From: Bradyrhizobium sp.
GTDB taxonomy: Bacteria > Pseudomonadota > Alphaproteobacteria > Rhizobiales > Xanthobacteraceae
DNA: 64,000 nt
Direction: 5' to 3'
Assembly (NCBI RefSeq): GCF_030646015.1
Contig: NZ_JAUSLT010000036.1
Span: forward strand, 57,229-121,228
Shown here: piece by piece, positions 20,810 to 29,343 of the stretch
Position numbering within the stretch: position 1 is the first letter of the stretch
Layout: each line of letters opens with the position of its first letter
Made by a program: the position numbers and the translations under genes
Notes under the pieces: generated by a model
Database searches by the model: none
Seen by the model: only the letters and a program-made list of their open reading frames with translations
What the model was told of the DNA's origin: nothing

Positions 20810-22513
20810 TCAGAACAGGGTGTTGGCGTTGCCGGCGAGATGCTCGGCGATCGGGCCCAAAGCGAGCGCCGGGAAGAAGGTAAGACCGCCGATGATCAGG
20901 ATGACGCCGACGACGAGACCGACGAACAGGCCGCCCGTGGTCGGCAGCGTGCCGGCCGACGGCGGAATCGACTTCTTGGCGGCCAGCGAGCCCGCCAGCG
21001 CCATCGCCGGGATGATCATCAGGAAGCGGCCGACGAACATCGAACTGGCCAGCGTAAGATTGTAGAAGAAGGTGTTGCCGGTGAGCCCGCCGAAGGCCGA
21101 GCCGTTGTTGCCGGTCGCCGAGCTGAAGGCGTAGAGCACCTCGCTAAAACCGTGCGGGCCGGCATTGGCCATCGACGCCACCGCCGGCGGATAGACCACC
21201 GCCACGGCGGTCCAGCCCAGAATCATCAGCGGCAGCAGCAGGATCGCAAGCATCGCCATCTTGACCTCGCGCGCCTCGATCTTCTTGCCGGCATATTCCG
21301 GGGTGCGGCCGACCATCAGGCCCGCGACGAAGATCGCCAGCACCACGAACAGCAGCATGCCGTAGAGGCCGGCGCCGACGCCGCCGATGATGATTTCGCC
21401 GAGCTGGATGTTGATCAGCGGGATCATGCCGCCGAGCGCGGTGAACGAGTCATGCATGGCGTTGACCGCGCCGCACGACGCCGCTGTGGTGACCACCGCA
21501 AACAGCGAGGACGCAACGATGCCGAAGCGGACTTCCTTGCCTTCCATGTTGCCGCCGGTGAGGCCGAGCGAGCTCAGCGCCGTGGTGCCGCCCGCTTCCG
21601 CCCAGTAGGTGACAGCGACGCCCGCGATGAACAGCACGCCCATCACGGCCAGGATCGCCCAGCCCTGGCGCTGGTCGCCGACCATGCGGCCGAACACGTT
21701 GGTGAGTGCGGCGCCGATCGCAAAGATCGACAGCATCTGGACGAAGTTCGACAATGCGGTCGGGTTCTCGAACGGATGCGCGGCATTGGCGTTGAAGAAG
21801 CCGCCGCCATTGGTGCCGAGCATCTTGATCGCGACCTGCGAGGCGACCGGACCGACCGCGATGGACTGTTTGGCGCCCTCCAGCGTCGTGGCGTCGACAT
21901 AGGCGCCCAGCGTCTGGGGCATGCCCTGCCAGACCAGGAACAGCGTGTAGACGACGCAGATCGGCAGCAGGACATAGAGGGTGCAGCGCGTCACATCGAC
22001 CCAGAAGTTGCCGATGGTACGCACCGAGGAACGGGAGAAGCCGCGGATCATGGCCACCGCCAGCGCGATGCCGGTGGCCGCCGACAGGAAATTCTGGTGG
22101 GTCAGGCCGAGCATCTGCACGAGATACGACAGCGTGCTTTCGCCGCCGTAGTTCTGCCAGTTGGTATTGGTGATGAAGCTGATCGCGGTGTTGAAGGAAA
22201 GGTCGGGCGCGACCGCGGACTGCTCCTGCGGGTTGAACGGCAACACCGCCTGCAGCCGCATCAGCCCATAGATGATGAGAAAGCCGCCGACATGAAACAG
22301 CAGCATGGCGACCGCATAGGTCAGCCAATGCTGCTCGCGCTTCTCGTCGACGCCGCCGATCCAGTAAAGCCCGGCCTCGACCGGCCGCAGTACCGGGGAC
22401 AGGAAGGTGCGCTCGCCGTTGAAGACGCGCGTCATATACCAGCCGAGCGGCTTGGCGAGCGCGACGATGATGGCGCAGAACAGAATGATTTGAATCCAGC
22501 CGATGGCGGTCAT
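20810..22513 (-). CDS. kdpA: K+-transporting ATPase subunit KdpA
   Basis: KdpA (567 residues) is the polytopic K+-binding channel-like subunit, related to Trk/Ktr proteins, with four selectivity-filter repeats. Seen here are the family segments [40 protein letters not shown] and [17 protein letters not shown], and about ten hydrophobic helices. An AGAAGG lies upstream of the ATG, and the gene begins 49 bp after kdpF. Confidence 0.97.
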   Translation of the reverse strand: MTAIGWIQIILFCAIIVALAKPLGWYMTRVFNGERTFLSPVLRPVEAGLYWIGGVDEKREQHWLTYAVAMLLFHVGGFLIIYGLMRLQAVLPFNPQEQSAVAPDLSFNTAISFITNTNWQNYGGESTLSYLVQMLGLTHQNFLSAATGIALAVAMIRGFSRSSVRTIGNFWVDVTRCTLYVLLPICVVYTLFLVWQGMPQTLGAYVDATTLEGAKQSIAVGPVASQVAIKMLGTNGGGFFNANAAHPFENPTALSNFVQMLSIFAIGAALTNVFGRMVGDQRQGWAILAVMGVLFIAGVAVTYWAEAGGTTALSSLGLTGGNMEGKEVRFGIVASSLFAVVTTAASCGAVNAMHDSFTALGGMIPLINIQLGEIIIGGVGAGLYGMLLFVVLAIFVAGLMVGRTPEYAGKKIEAREVKMAMLAILLLPLMILGWTAVAVVYPPAVASMANAGPHGFSEVLYAFSSATGNNGSAFGGLTGNTFFYNLTLASSMFVGRFLMIIPAMALAGSLAAKKSIPPSAGTLPTTGGLFVGLVVGVILIIGGLTFFPALALGPIAEHLAGNANTLF

Positions 22514-22562
22514 GGTCGTGTGCCTTCTGGGAAGGAATATGCGGGATCGGTGCGCGGAGCGG

Positions 22563-22652
22563 TCAGAACCGCTCGGGCCGCAACAGCGCGTAGGTCAGGT
22601 AGAACAGCAGGCCTGCGGAGACGATGGCGGCGAGCGCATAATCGAAGATCAT
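22563..22652 (-). CDS. kdpF: KdpF small membrane subunit
   Basis: A 29-residue single-span peptide ([19 protein letters not shown] then [10 protein letters not shown]). The pattern of one hydrophobic helix ending in a Leu-Leu-Arg-Pro-Glu-(Arg/Lys)-Phe tail is the KdpF signature. In E. coli KdpF stabilises the KdpABC complex like a lipid. A GGGAGA lies 8-13 bases before the ATG. It lies directly upstream of kdpA, where kdpF is expected. Confidence 0.93.
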   Translation of the reverse strand: MIFDYALAAIVSAGLLFYLTYALLRPERF

Positions 22653-22666
22653 GGTCGTTTCTCCCT

Positions 22667-22750
22667 CTAAAGCCGTTCGCAGGCATAGGCGTAGCCTATG
22701 CCCACCGCGAACAGGCCGAAGCCGAGGGCCAGCATGACGATGTCCAGCAT
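22667..22750 (-). CDS. 27-residue membrane peptide upstream of kdpF
   Basis: The peptide MLDIVMLALGFGLFAVGIGY followed by AYACERL has one hydrophobic helix and a short charged end. It has its own ribosome-binding site (AAGGAGC, 6-12 bases upstream) and ends 14 bases before kdpF, so it is the first gene of the kdp operon. I recall near-identical short peptides beside kdp genes in other rhizobia, usually called hypothetical. Its topology and placement suggest a second KdpF-like accessory subunit, but this is inference. A longer in-frame reading back to 22921 exists and is unlikely to be translated. Confidence 0.65.
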   Translation of the reverse strand: MLDIVMLALGFGLFAVGIGYAYACERL

Positions 22751-22923
22751 GAGTTGCTCCTTGTCGCGCTTGGTCTTCGGCGCGCGCGACCGTTGCGGAT
22801 TTTCGACGAGGCGGATTGCGGCAGAACAAGTCGAACCGGAGCAGCAACCCTGACCTTGCCCGTGTCGGTGCTCACGAGGTGCCACTCGCCGCATAGGTTT
22901 TCGAGGCGGCCGGGCCAACAATC

Positions 22924-22940
22924 TTATAGGAATCCTATAA
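22924..22940. promoter_or_regulatory. 17-bp palindrome upstream of the kdp operon (candidate operator/promoter)
   Basis: TTATAGGAATCCTATAA is a perfect palindrome around a central base, set in a 390-bp gene-free stretch (22751-23144) between the kdp operon (-) and the unknown gene at 23145 (+). Read on the minus strand it contains TATAAG, a reasonable -10 element. KdpE sites are A+T-rich and this is the most A+T-rich part of the stretch, so a KdpE or other regulator site is plausible. The remainder of the gap shows no recognisable element. Confidence 0.4.
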
Positions 22941-23144
22941 AGATGCGGGACTGCAATGCCGACAGTCGGCTGCCCGCTTCGACGCCGGGCAACGTCGAAG
23001 ATCGTCGAACGAGCTGGTGTCGCGCACCGTACTTATGACATCCCTATTTTTCGAGCCCTCGCTCCGTCTCGCTTTCAAACGGTGTCTTGACCATTTTGCC
23101 GGTGCGGCCACAGATCGCGGCCGCGCCTCAAGCGAGATACCGCC

Positions 23145-23612
23145 ATGCTGGCCCCCTCAGAACATCATGAACCCGCCGAGCTGCAAGACCGGCTGCGCGC
23201 TGCGCCGGCCATAACGGCAGAGCTGTTGTCCGACTTCATTGGCGAAACCTGCCGGCGTCTTCCGTACGAGGGCCGGGGCGAAAAAGCCGAGCGGATCGAA
23301 CGGCTGATCGAGTCGGCCGCCTGGACCGACGCCGCGCTGGCGCTGATCGATCTGGAATTGCCGCAATGGCGCCTTCGCCGCATCGCCTATGACGATGGCG
23401 AATGGCATTGCGCACTATCGCGCCAGCGCGAACTTCCCGAATGGCTCGAGCAGTCGATCGAGGCCCGCCACGCCGATTTGCCGCTGGCCATCCTGTGCGC
23501 GTTCGTCGACATCCAACGCATCAACGCGCCGGTGAGCCGGAGCAGCGTCCCCATCGTACCGCACGGCAAGAACGCCCTCTACGAGCCGGTCCTGAGCGAT
23601 AATTTCGCGTAA
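23145..23612 (+). CDS. Hypothetical protein, no recognised domain
   Basis: A 155-residue protein with acidic and basic residues well mixed, no signal peptide and no membrane helix. It reads like a folded cytoplasmic protein (for example LLSDFIGETCRRLPYEGRG and LALIDLELPQWRLRRIAYDD), and codon use matches its neighbours. I do not recognise the family. It is divergent from the kdp operon and converges on the formate dehydrogenase alpha gene, only 8 bases from its stop. A weak GCGAGA lies upstream of the ATG. Confidence 0.65.
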   Translation: MLAPSEHHEPAELQDRLRAAPAITAELLSDFIGETCRRLPYEGRGEKAERIERLIESAAWTDAALALIDLELPQWRLRRIAYDDGEWHCALSRQRELPEWLEQSIEARHADLPLAILCAFVDIQRINAPVSRSSVPIVPHGKNALYEPVLSDNFA

Positions 23613-23620
23613 CGCCGCGG

Positions 23621-26386
23621 CTATTCCGCCGCGACCTGAACCTCGGCGCGCTGGGCGCGCACGGCGCAGAACTTGAATTCCGGAATCTTGCCGAACGGAT
23701 CGAGCGCAGGGTTGGTCAGCAGATTGGCCGCCGCCTCCGCGTAGCAGAACGGCATGAACACCATGTTTTCGGGCACGTCGCGATCGGAGCGCACCTTGAC
23801 CTCGACCGCGCCGCGGCGGGTTTCCAGCCGCACCTTGTCGCCGGGCCATACCTTCAATCGCCGCATGTCCTTGGGCGACATGAAGGCGACCGCCTCCGGC
23901 TCGATCTGGTCGAGCACGCTGGAACGCCGCGTCATCGAGCCGGAGTGCCAGTGTTCGAGCACGCGTCCGGTCGACAGCACCATCGGATATTCGGTGTCCG
24001 GCAGTTCGTCCGGCGGCAGCACATGAGCCGGCACGATCTTGCCGCGGCCGCTGGCGGTCGGAAACCCCGTGGTGAAGATGATCTCGTTGCCGGGAAGATG
24101 CGGATCGTCGACCGGATAGGTCACCGCACCCTCGCGCACCAGCCGCTCCCAGCTGATGTTATGCAGCGAATGCATCACCTGCGTCATTTCGGTGAACACG
24201 TCGGCCGGGCCGCTGTAGTTCCAGTCGAGCCCCATGCGTTTGGCTATTTCCTGGATGATCCACAGATCCTGCCGCGCATCGCCGGGCGGTTTTATCACCT
24301 CGCGCGCCAGCTGCACGCGGCGATCGGTATTGGTGAAGGTCCCGGACTTCTCCGCAAACGCCGAGGCCGGCAGGATCACGTCGGCATGGAACGCGGTTTC
24401 CGTGACGAACAGGTCCTGCACCACCAGGTGCTCGAGTTTTGCCAATGCACCGCGCGCATGCTGCAAATCGGGGTCCGACATCGCGGGGTTCTCGCCCTCG
24501 ATATACATGCCGGTGATTTCGCCGGCATGGATCGCATTCATGATCTCGACCACGGTGAGGCCGCGCACCGGATCGATCTCCTGATGCCAGAGTTTTTCGA
24601 ACGGTGCGCGCAGATCGGTGCGCCCGACCGGCTGGTAGTCCGGCAGGAACATCGGGATCAGCCCGGCGTCGGAGGCGCCCTGCACGTTGTTCTGGCCGCG
24701 CAGCGGATGCAGCCCGGTGCCGGGACGGCCGATCTGCCCGGTGACCAGCGCCAGCGCGATCAGGCAGCGCGCATTGTCGGTGCCGTGGATGTGCTGGCTG
24801 ATGCCCATGCCCCAGAAGATCAGCGAGGCGCGCGAGCGCGCATACATCCGCGCCACCTCCTTCAAGGTCTCGGCCGGAATGCCGCAGATCGGCTCCATCT
24901 TCTCCGGCGGAAAATCCTTGATGCGCTCCTTGAGGTCGTCGAAGCCTTCGGTGTAGCCGGCGATATATTGCTGGTCGGTCAACCCTTCGGTGATGATGGT
25001 GTGCAGCATCGCGTTGAGCATCGCGACGTCGGCGCCGGGCTTGAATTGCAGATGCGTATGGGCATGGCGCGACAGCGTCTGCCGCCGCGGATCCATCACG
25101 ATCAACTTGGCGCCCTTCTTCACTGCGTTCTTGATGAAGGTCGCCGCGACCGGATGATTGACGGTCGGATTGGCGCCGATCACGATGATGACTTCGGCGT
25201 CCATCGCGGCGGCGAACGGCGCCGACACCGCGCCGGAGTTGAGGCCTTCCATCAGCGCCGCCACCGACGAAGCGTGGCACAGCCGGGTGCAGTGATCGAC
25301 ATTGTTTGAACCAAAACCGGTGCGCACCAGTTTCTGGAACAGATAGGCTTCCTCGTTGGAGCCTTTTGCCGAGCCGAACCCGGCCAGCGCCTTGACGCCC
25401 TTGTTATCCCGGATCTGGACCAGCCCCTTCGCAGCGATATCGAGCGCCTCTTCCCAGGAGGCTTCGCGGAAATGCGTGAATGGATTGGCAGGATCGACCT
25501 GGTCGTTTGCATCCTTCTTCGCATTCGGCAGCCGCACCAGCGGTTTTGTCAGGCGATGCGGATGATGGATGTAGTCGAATCCGAAACGCCCCTTGACGCA
25601 GAGCCGGTTGTGATTGGCCGGGCCGTCGCGGCCCGCGGCATAGATGATCTTCTCATCCTTGACTTCATAGGTGACCTGGCAGCCGACGCCGCAGAACGGG
25701 CACAGCGAGTCCACCTTGCGGTCGGCATAGACGGTACGGGTCTGGTTCTCGTCGAGCATGACAGACGGCATCAGCGCGCCGGTCGGGCAGGCCTGCACGC
25801 ATTCGCCGCAGGCGACGCAGGTCGAGTCCCCCATCGGATCGTCGAAGTCGAACACGATCTTGGATTCATGGCTGCGATAGGCCATGCCGATGACGTCGTT
25901 GACCTGGACCTCGCGGCAGGCGCGCACGCACAGGCCGCACTGGATGCAGGCATCCAGATTGACGCTCATCGCGGGATGGCTGGAGTCGCCATGCCAGCGC
26001 TCGGCGGCTGGAAAACGGCTTTCGGTCACTTCGACCTTTTCGGCCCAGTTCCAGAATTTCGAATCGGGATCGTGCGAAATCGCGCGCGCCGGCTGGTCGG
26101 CGACCAGCAATTCCATCACCATTTTTTGTGCGGCAGTCGCGCGCGGGCTTTCCGACTTCACCTTCATGCCGACGCTTGGCGTGCGCTTGCAGGACGCCGC
26201 CAGCACGCGCTCGCCCTCGATCTCGACCATGCAGGCGCGGCAATTGCCGTCCGGCCGGTAGTCCGGTTCGGGCGAATAACACAGATGCGGAATCTCGCGG
26301 CCCTGCCGTTTTGCCACCTGCCAGATGGTCTCGCCGTTGATGGCCTCGACCTGCCGGCCGTCGAGTTCGAAATGGATCTTTGTCAT
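23621..26386 (-). CDS. fdhF: NAD-linked formate dehydrogenase, alpha (catalytic) subunit
   Basis: This 921-residue molybdopterin oxidoreductase oxidises formate to CO2. Domains in order: an N-terminal NuoG-like [2Fe-2S] domain (Cys36, 49, 52, 66), two [4Fe-4S] ferredoxin sites (Cys147/150/153/157 and Cys190/193/196/200), a further [4Fe-4S] site (Cys229/232/236/263), then the bis-MGD domain with Cys370-His371 in DHCTRLCHASS, the metal-ligating cysteine and neighbouring histidine of formate dehydrogenases. There is a cysteine, not selenocysteine, at this site. No signal peptide is present, so it is cytoplasmic. It overlaps the beta gene by 4 bp. Size and partner resemble the two-subunit FDH1 of Methylorubrum extorquens, a tungsten enzyme; the metal here is unknown. 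Confidence 0.93.
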   Translation of the reverse strand: MTKIHFELDGRQVEAINGETIWQVAKRQGREIPHLCYSPEPDYRPDGNCRACMVEIEGERVLAASCKRTPSVGMKVKSESPRATAAQKMVMELLVADQPARAISHDPDSKFWNWAEKVEVTESRFPAAERWHGDSSHPAMSVNLDACIQCGLCVRACREVQVNDVIGMAYRSHESKIVFDFDDPMGDSTCVACGECVQACPTGALMPSVMLDENQTRTVYADRKVDSLCPFCGVGCQVTYEVKDEKIIYAAGRDGPANHNRLCVKGRFGFDYIHHPHRLTKPLVRLPNAKKDANDQVDPANPFTHFREASWEEALDIAAKGLVQIRDNKGVKALAGFGSAKGSNEEAYLFQKLVRTGFGSNNVDHCTRLCHASSVAALMEGLNSGAVSAPFAAAMDAEVIIVIGANPTVNHPVAATFIKNAVKKGAKLIVMDPRRQTLSRHAHTHLQFKPGADVAMLNAMLHTIITEGLTDQQYIAGYTEGFDDLKERIKDFPPEKMEPICGIPAETLKEVARMYARSRASLIFWGMGISQHIHGTDNARCLIALALVTGQIGRPGTGLHPLRGQNNVQGASDAGLIPMFLPDYQPVGRTDLRAPFEKLWHQEIDPVRGLTVVEIMNAIHAGEITGMYIEGENPAMSDPDLQHARGALAKLEHLVVQDLFVTETAFHADVILPASAFAEKSGTFTNTDRRVQLAREVIKPPGDARQDLWIIQEIAKRMGLDWNYSGPADVFTEMTQVMHSLHNISWERLVREGAVTYPVDDPHLPGNEIIFTTGFPTASGRGKIVPAHVLPPDELPDTEYPMVLSTGRVLEHWHSGSMTRRSSVLDQIEPEAVAFMSPKDMRRLKVWPGDKVRLETRRGAVEVKVRSDRDVPENMVFMPFCYAEAAANLLTNPALDPFGKIPEFKFCAVRAQRAEVQVAAE

Positions 26387-28092
26387 TCCGCAGCTTCCTT
26401 CGGAAGGAACTCGTCAGGGAAATATTTAATCACCGTCGTGAGCGGATTCGAGGCGGCCTGGCCTAAACCGCAGATCGAGGCATCGCGCATCGCCTGGCTC
26501 AATTCCTCGAGCAATGCCCGGTTCCACACCGGCTTCTGCATCAGCAGCGCCGCCTTCTGGGTGCCGACCCGGCACGGCGTACACTGGCCGCAGCTCTCGT
26601 CCTCGAAGAAGCGCATCAAATTGAGCGCCGCGTCCTTCACGCTATCCTGCTCCGACAGGATGATGACCGCGGCGGAACCGATGAAGCAGCCGTATTTCTC
26701 CAGCGTGCCGAAATCGAGCGGAATGTCGTCCATCGACGCCGGCAGGATGCCGCCGGACGCGCCGCCCGGCAGATAGGCATGGAATCGATGGCCGTCGGCC
26801 ATGCCGCCGCAGAATTCGTCGATCAATTCGCGCACCGTGATGCCCGCTGGCGCTAGTTTCATGCCGAGATTTTTCACCCGCCCCGACACCGAATAGCTGC
26901 GCAGGCCGTGGCGATCGTTGCGGCCGTGGCTCTTCCACCACTCCGCGCCCTTCTCGACGACGTCGCGGACCCACCACAACGTCTCGATATTGTTGATCAG
27001 CGTCGGCAGGCCGAACAGCCCGACCTGGAACGGATAAGGCGGCTTGTGCCGCGGCAGACCGCGCTTGCCCTCGATGCTTTCCAAGAGCGAGGATTCCTCG
27101 CCGCAGATATAGGCGCCGGCGCCGCGCCGCAGGTGCAGCACAGGGCCGCCCGGCGGCAGCTTTGCGATTTCGCGCTCGAGAATTTCGCGGCTCGCCGGAT
27201 ATTCGTCGCGGATGTAGATGTAGACCTCAGGCGCTTCCACCACATGGGCGCCGATCAGCATGCCCTCGATGAAGCGATGCGGATCGGTTTCCAGATAAAA
27301 GCGGTCCTTGAACGTGCCGGGCTCGCCCTCGTCGCCGTTGATCGCCATCAGCCGCGGCCCGGGCTCACCGAGCACCGCGCGCCATTTTCGTCCCGTCGGA
27401 AAACCGGCGCCGCCGAGGCCGCGCAAGGAGGCGTCGTCGAGCGACTTCAACAGGTCTTCTTTTTTCAACGCGCCAGAGCGCAGGCGATTGAGCAGCTTGT
27501 AACCGCCGCCGGCCACATAGGCATCGTAGTCGACGTATTTTGGCAGATGCGCATGGGTATCGCCGCCCTTCGCCGCCGCCAGCACGTTCGCCACCGTGGC
27601 ATGATCGACGAAGTGATGGCCGACTTCGGCCGCCGGAGCGGTATCGCAACGGCCAACGCAGGGCGCGCGCACCACGCGAATGCCCGGGCCTGCCGAGCTC
27701 TGCAATTCATGCAGCAATTTTTCCGCGCCCATCATGGCGCAGGTCAGGGAATCGCAAACGCGAATGGTCAGTGGCGCGACGTCGGCCTCGCCTTCCTTCA
27801 CCACGTCAAAATGGGCGTAGAAGGTCGCGGTCTCGAACACCTCGGCAAAGGCCAGTTTCATCTCGTCGGCGAGCGCCGCGAGGTGGGCCGCGGAAATCTG
27901 CCGATACGTATCCTGGATGAGATGCAGATGCTCGATCAGGAGGTCGCGCCGCCGTGGCCGGTCGCCAAGCAAGAGCGCAATCTCCTCCGCGGCCTTGGGA
28001 TCGATCTGGCGGCCCTTGGGGGTCGACTTGGCCCGCTTGCGGCCCTGGCCTGGATGTTCGAACGAGCGGACTGTCTGGTCGGCGTGGTTCAT
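26383..28092 (-). CDS. Formate dehydrogenase beta subunit, NuoE-NuoF fusion
   Basis: A 569-residue diaphorase subunit passing electrons from the alpha subunit to NAD+. The first part (about 30-175) is NuoE-like with [2Fe-2S] ligands Cys113, Cys118, Cys145 and Cys149. The rest is NuoF-like: GLGGAGFPTGRKW (about 226-237, NADH/FMN binding), GDEGEPGTFKDR, GAGAYICGEESSLLESIEGK, and the [4Fe-4S] set Cys501/504/507 (SCGQCTPCR) and Cys541. Fusion of the two modules is known from FDH1-type enzymes. I chose ATG 28092; an in-frame TTG at 28158 lies in the probable promoter. No separate gamma or delta subunit gene is present. Confidence 0.92.
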   Translation of the reverse strand: MNHADQTVRSFEHPGQGRKRAKSTPKGRQIDPKAAEEIALLLGDRPRRRDLLIEHLHLIQDTYRQISAAHLAALADEMKLAFAEVFETATFYAHFDVVKEGEADVAPLTIRVCDSLTCAMMGAEKLLHELQSSAGPGIRVVRAPCVGRCDTAPAAEVGHHFVDHATVANVLAAAKGGDTHAHLPKYVDYDAYVAGGGYKLLNRLRSGALKKEDLLKSLDDASLRGLGGAGFPTGRKWRAVLGEPGPRLMAINGDEGEPGTFKDRFYLETDPHRFIEGMLIGAHVVEAPEVYIYIRDEYPASREILEREIAKLPPGGPVLHLRRGAGAYICGEESSLLESIEGKRGLPRHKPPYPFQVGLFGLPTLINNIETLWWVRDVVEKGAEWWKSHGRNDRHGLRSYSVSGRVKNLGMKLAPAGITVRELIDEFCGGMADGHRFHAYLPGGASGGILPASMDDIPLDFGTLEKYGCFIGSAAVIILSEQDSVKDAALNLMRFFEDESCGQCTPCRVGTQKAALLMQKPVWNRALLEELSQAMRDASICGLGQAASNPLTTVIKYFPDEFLPKEAAE

Positions 28093-28136
28093 CGAAGTTT
28101 CAATCCCGCTCTCGTTTTGATGAACTCTAATCCGTG

Positions 28137-28151
28137 GCATACCACATGCCA
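28137..28151 (-). promoter_or_regulatory. Inverted repeat / sigma-54-like site upstream of the formate dehydrogenase genes
   Basis: On the minus strand the site reads TGGCATGTGGTATGC, which keeps the invariant GG and GC of a -24/-12 promoter at exact spacing (consensus TGGCAC-N5-TTGC, two mismatches). It lies about 45 bp before the ATG. The same bases form the inverted repeat GGCAT-N5-ATGCC, so a LysR-type operator is the alternative. The flanking 28152-28338 stretch up to lysR is relatively A+T-rich with several ATCGAT copies and holds no gene. Confidence 0.35.
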
Positions 28152-28338
28152 AGGACAAATTCGGGGGAGAGCAAGGCCGGTGTCGCGGTCATTCCCCTCG
28201 CAACGGGCCATGGCGATCAGAACGAGAATCGATCCGAAGATCAATAAAGCCATCCCGTGCAGCGATAGGGAAAGCGCATCGATCAGAAATCGAAATCGAT
28301 CGATAGAAATTCAAAATAGGCCTTGCAGAGAACCGCGC

Positions 28339-29232
28339 TCAGTCGGCGAGCGTCGGAGCGACCTCGCGCGCGGTGTGGACCAATGCAGCGACCATCGGTG
28401 TCATCGGATCGCGCAACGGGACCACCAGTCCGATCCGGTAGGTCACCTTGGGATCGACAATCGGGATGGATCTGACGGCATCCGATAGGCCCAGGGTATC
28501 GGCGAGCTTGGCCGGCATCACGCTGGCCCAGCGTCCGGTCTTCACATGGGTGTAGAGCACGATGATCGAGTTCGACGTCAAGGAGGGTTTCGCCTCGGTT
28601 CCCGCCTCCAGCAGCGCGCGGTCGATGATGCGGCGGTTCTGCATGTCAGGCGTGAGCAGGCATAGCGGCACCTCTCCCACCTCCTTCCAGGTCACCTGAT
28701 CGCGGTCCCCGAATTGACTGTCGGGTGCTGTGATCAGGCGATAGCTCTCGTCGTAGAGCGGAATGGTGCGCACCTTGCCGAGCGGCTCGTTGTCGAGATA
28801 GGTCAGACCGGCATCGACCTCGAGATTTTCCAGCAATCCCAGCACTTCGATCGACGTGCAGGACACGATGCGAAAGCGCACATTGGGGTGACGGGCCCGG
28901 AACGGCGTGGTCAGCGATGCCACCATGCCCAGCACGGTGGGAATCGCCGCAATCCGGATTTCGCCTGACAGCCCGTCCTTGAGCGAATTGATTTCCTGGC
29001 GCATGCCGCGCACGTCGCCGACGATGCGGCGCGCCCAGTCCAGCGTGCGCTCCCCCTCGGGCGTAAAGCCGACGAAGCGCGAGCCGCGCTGCACCAGCAT
29101 GACGCCGAGGATTTCCTCGAGCTGCTTCAGGCTGGTCGACATCGTCGGCTGGGTGACGCCGCAGGCTTCGGCGGCGCGGCCGAAGTGCCGTTCTTTTGCC
29201 AAAGCCAGCAGAAGTTCGAGTTTGTCGATCAA
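28339..29232 (-). CDS. LysR-family transcriptional regulator of the formate dehydrogenase genes
   Basis: A 297-residue LysR regulator: N-terminal winged HTH (LLLALAKERHFGRAAEACGV then TQPTMSTSLKQLEE) and a C-terminal effector-binding domain (from about residue 90). A stop codon seven codons upstream leaves the TTG at 29232 as the only plausible start, giving the usual first helix at once. It lies upstream of and in the same direction as the formate dehydrogenase genes, separated by about 245 bp that contain an inverted repeat. Formate dehydrogenase operons of other proteobacteria have a similar regulator (FdsR type); control of this operon is inferred from position. Confidence 0.85.
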   Translation of the reverse strand: MIDKLELLLALAKERHFGRAAEACGVTQPTMSTSLKQLEEILGVMLVQRGSRFVGFTPEGERTLDWARRIVGDVRGMRQEINSLKDGLSGEIRIAAIPTVLGMVASLTTPFRARHPNVRFRIVSCTSIEVLGLLENLEVDAGLTYLDNEPLGKVRTIPLYDESYRLITAPDSQFGDRDQVTWKEVGEVPLCLLTPDMQNRRIIDRALLEAGTEAKPSLTSNSIIVLYTHVKTGRWASVMPAKLADTLGLSDAVRSIPIVDPKVTYRIGLVVPLRDPMTPMVAALVHTAREVAPTLAD

Positions 29233-29343
29233 GCCTTCAATCCCTGTGAATCAACCGCCGCCAGGGGCCACGTGGTTCGTCCAGTTTTGCCAGCTTGGCC
29301 GCGGCAATGCCAGCACGGTCTCCGTCCCATGGCACGTCCCGGA

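Noticed and set aside
22751..22921. Longer 84-residue version of the peptide upstream of kdpF
   Set aside because: The extra 57 residues are basic and unstructured, lack a ribosome site and lie in the probable leader; the internal ATG has a good site.
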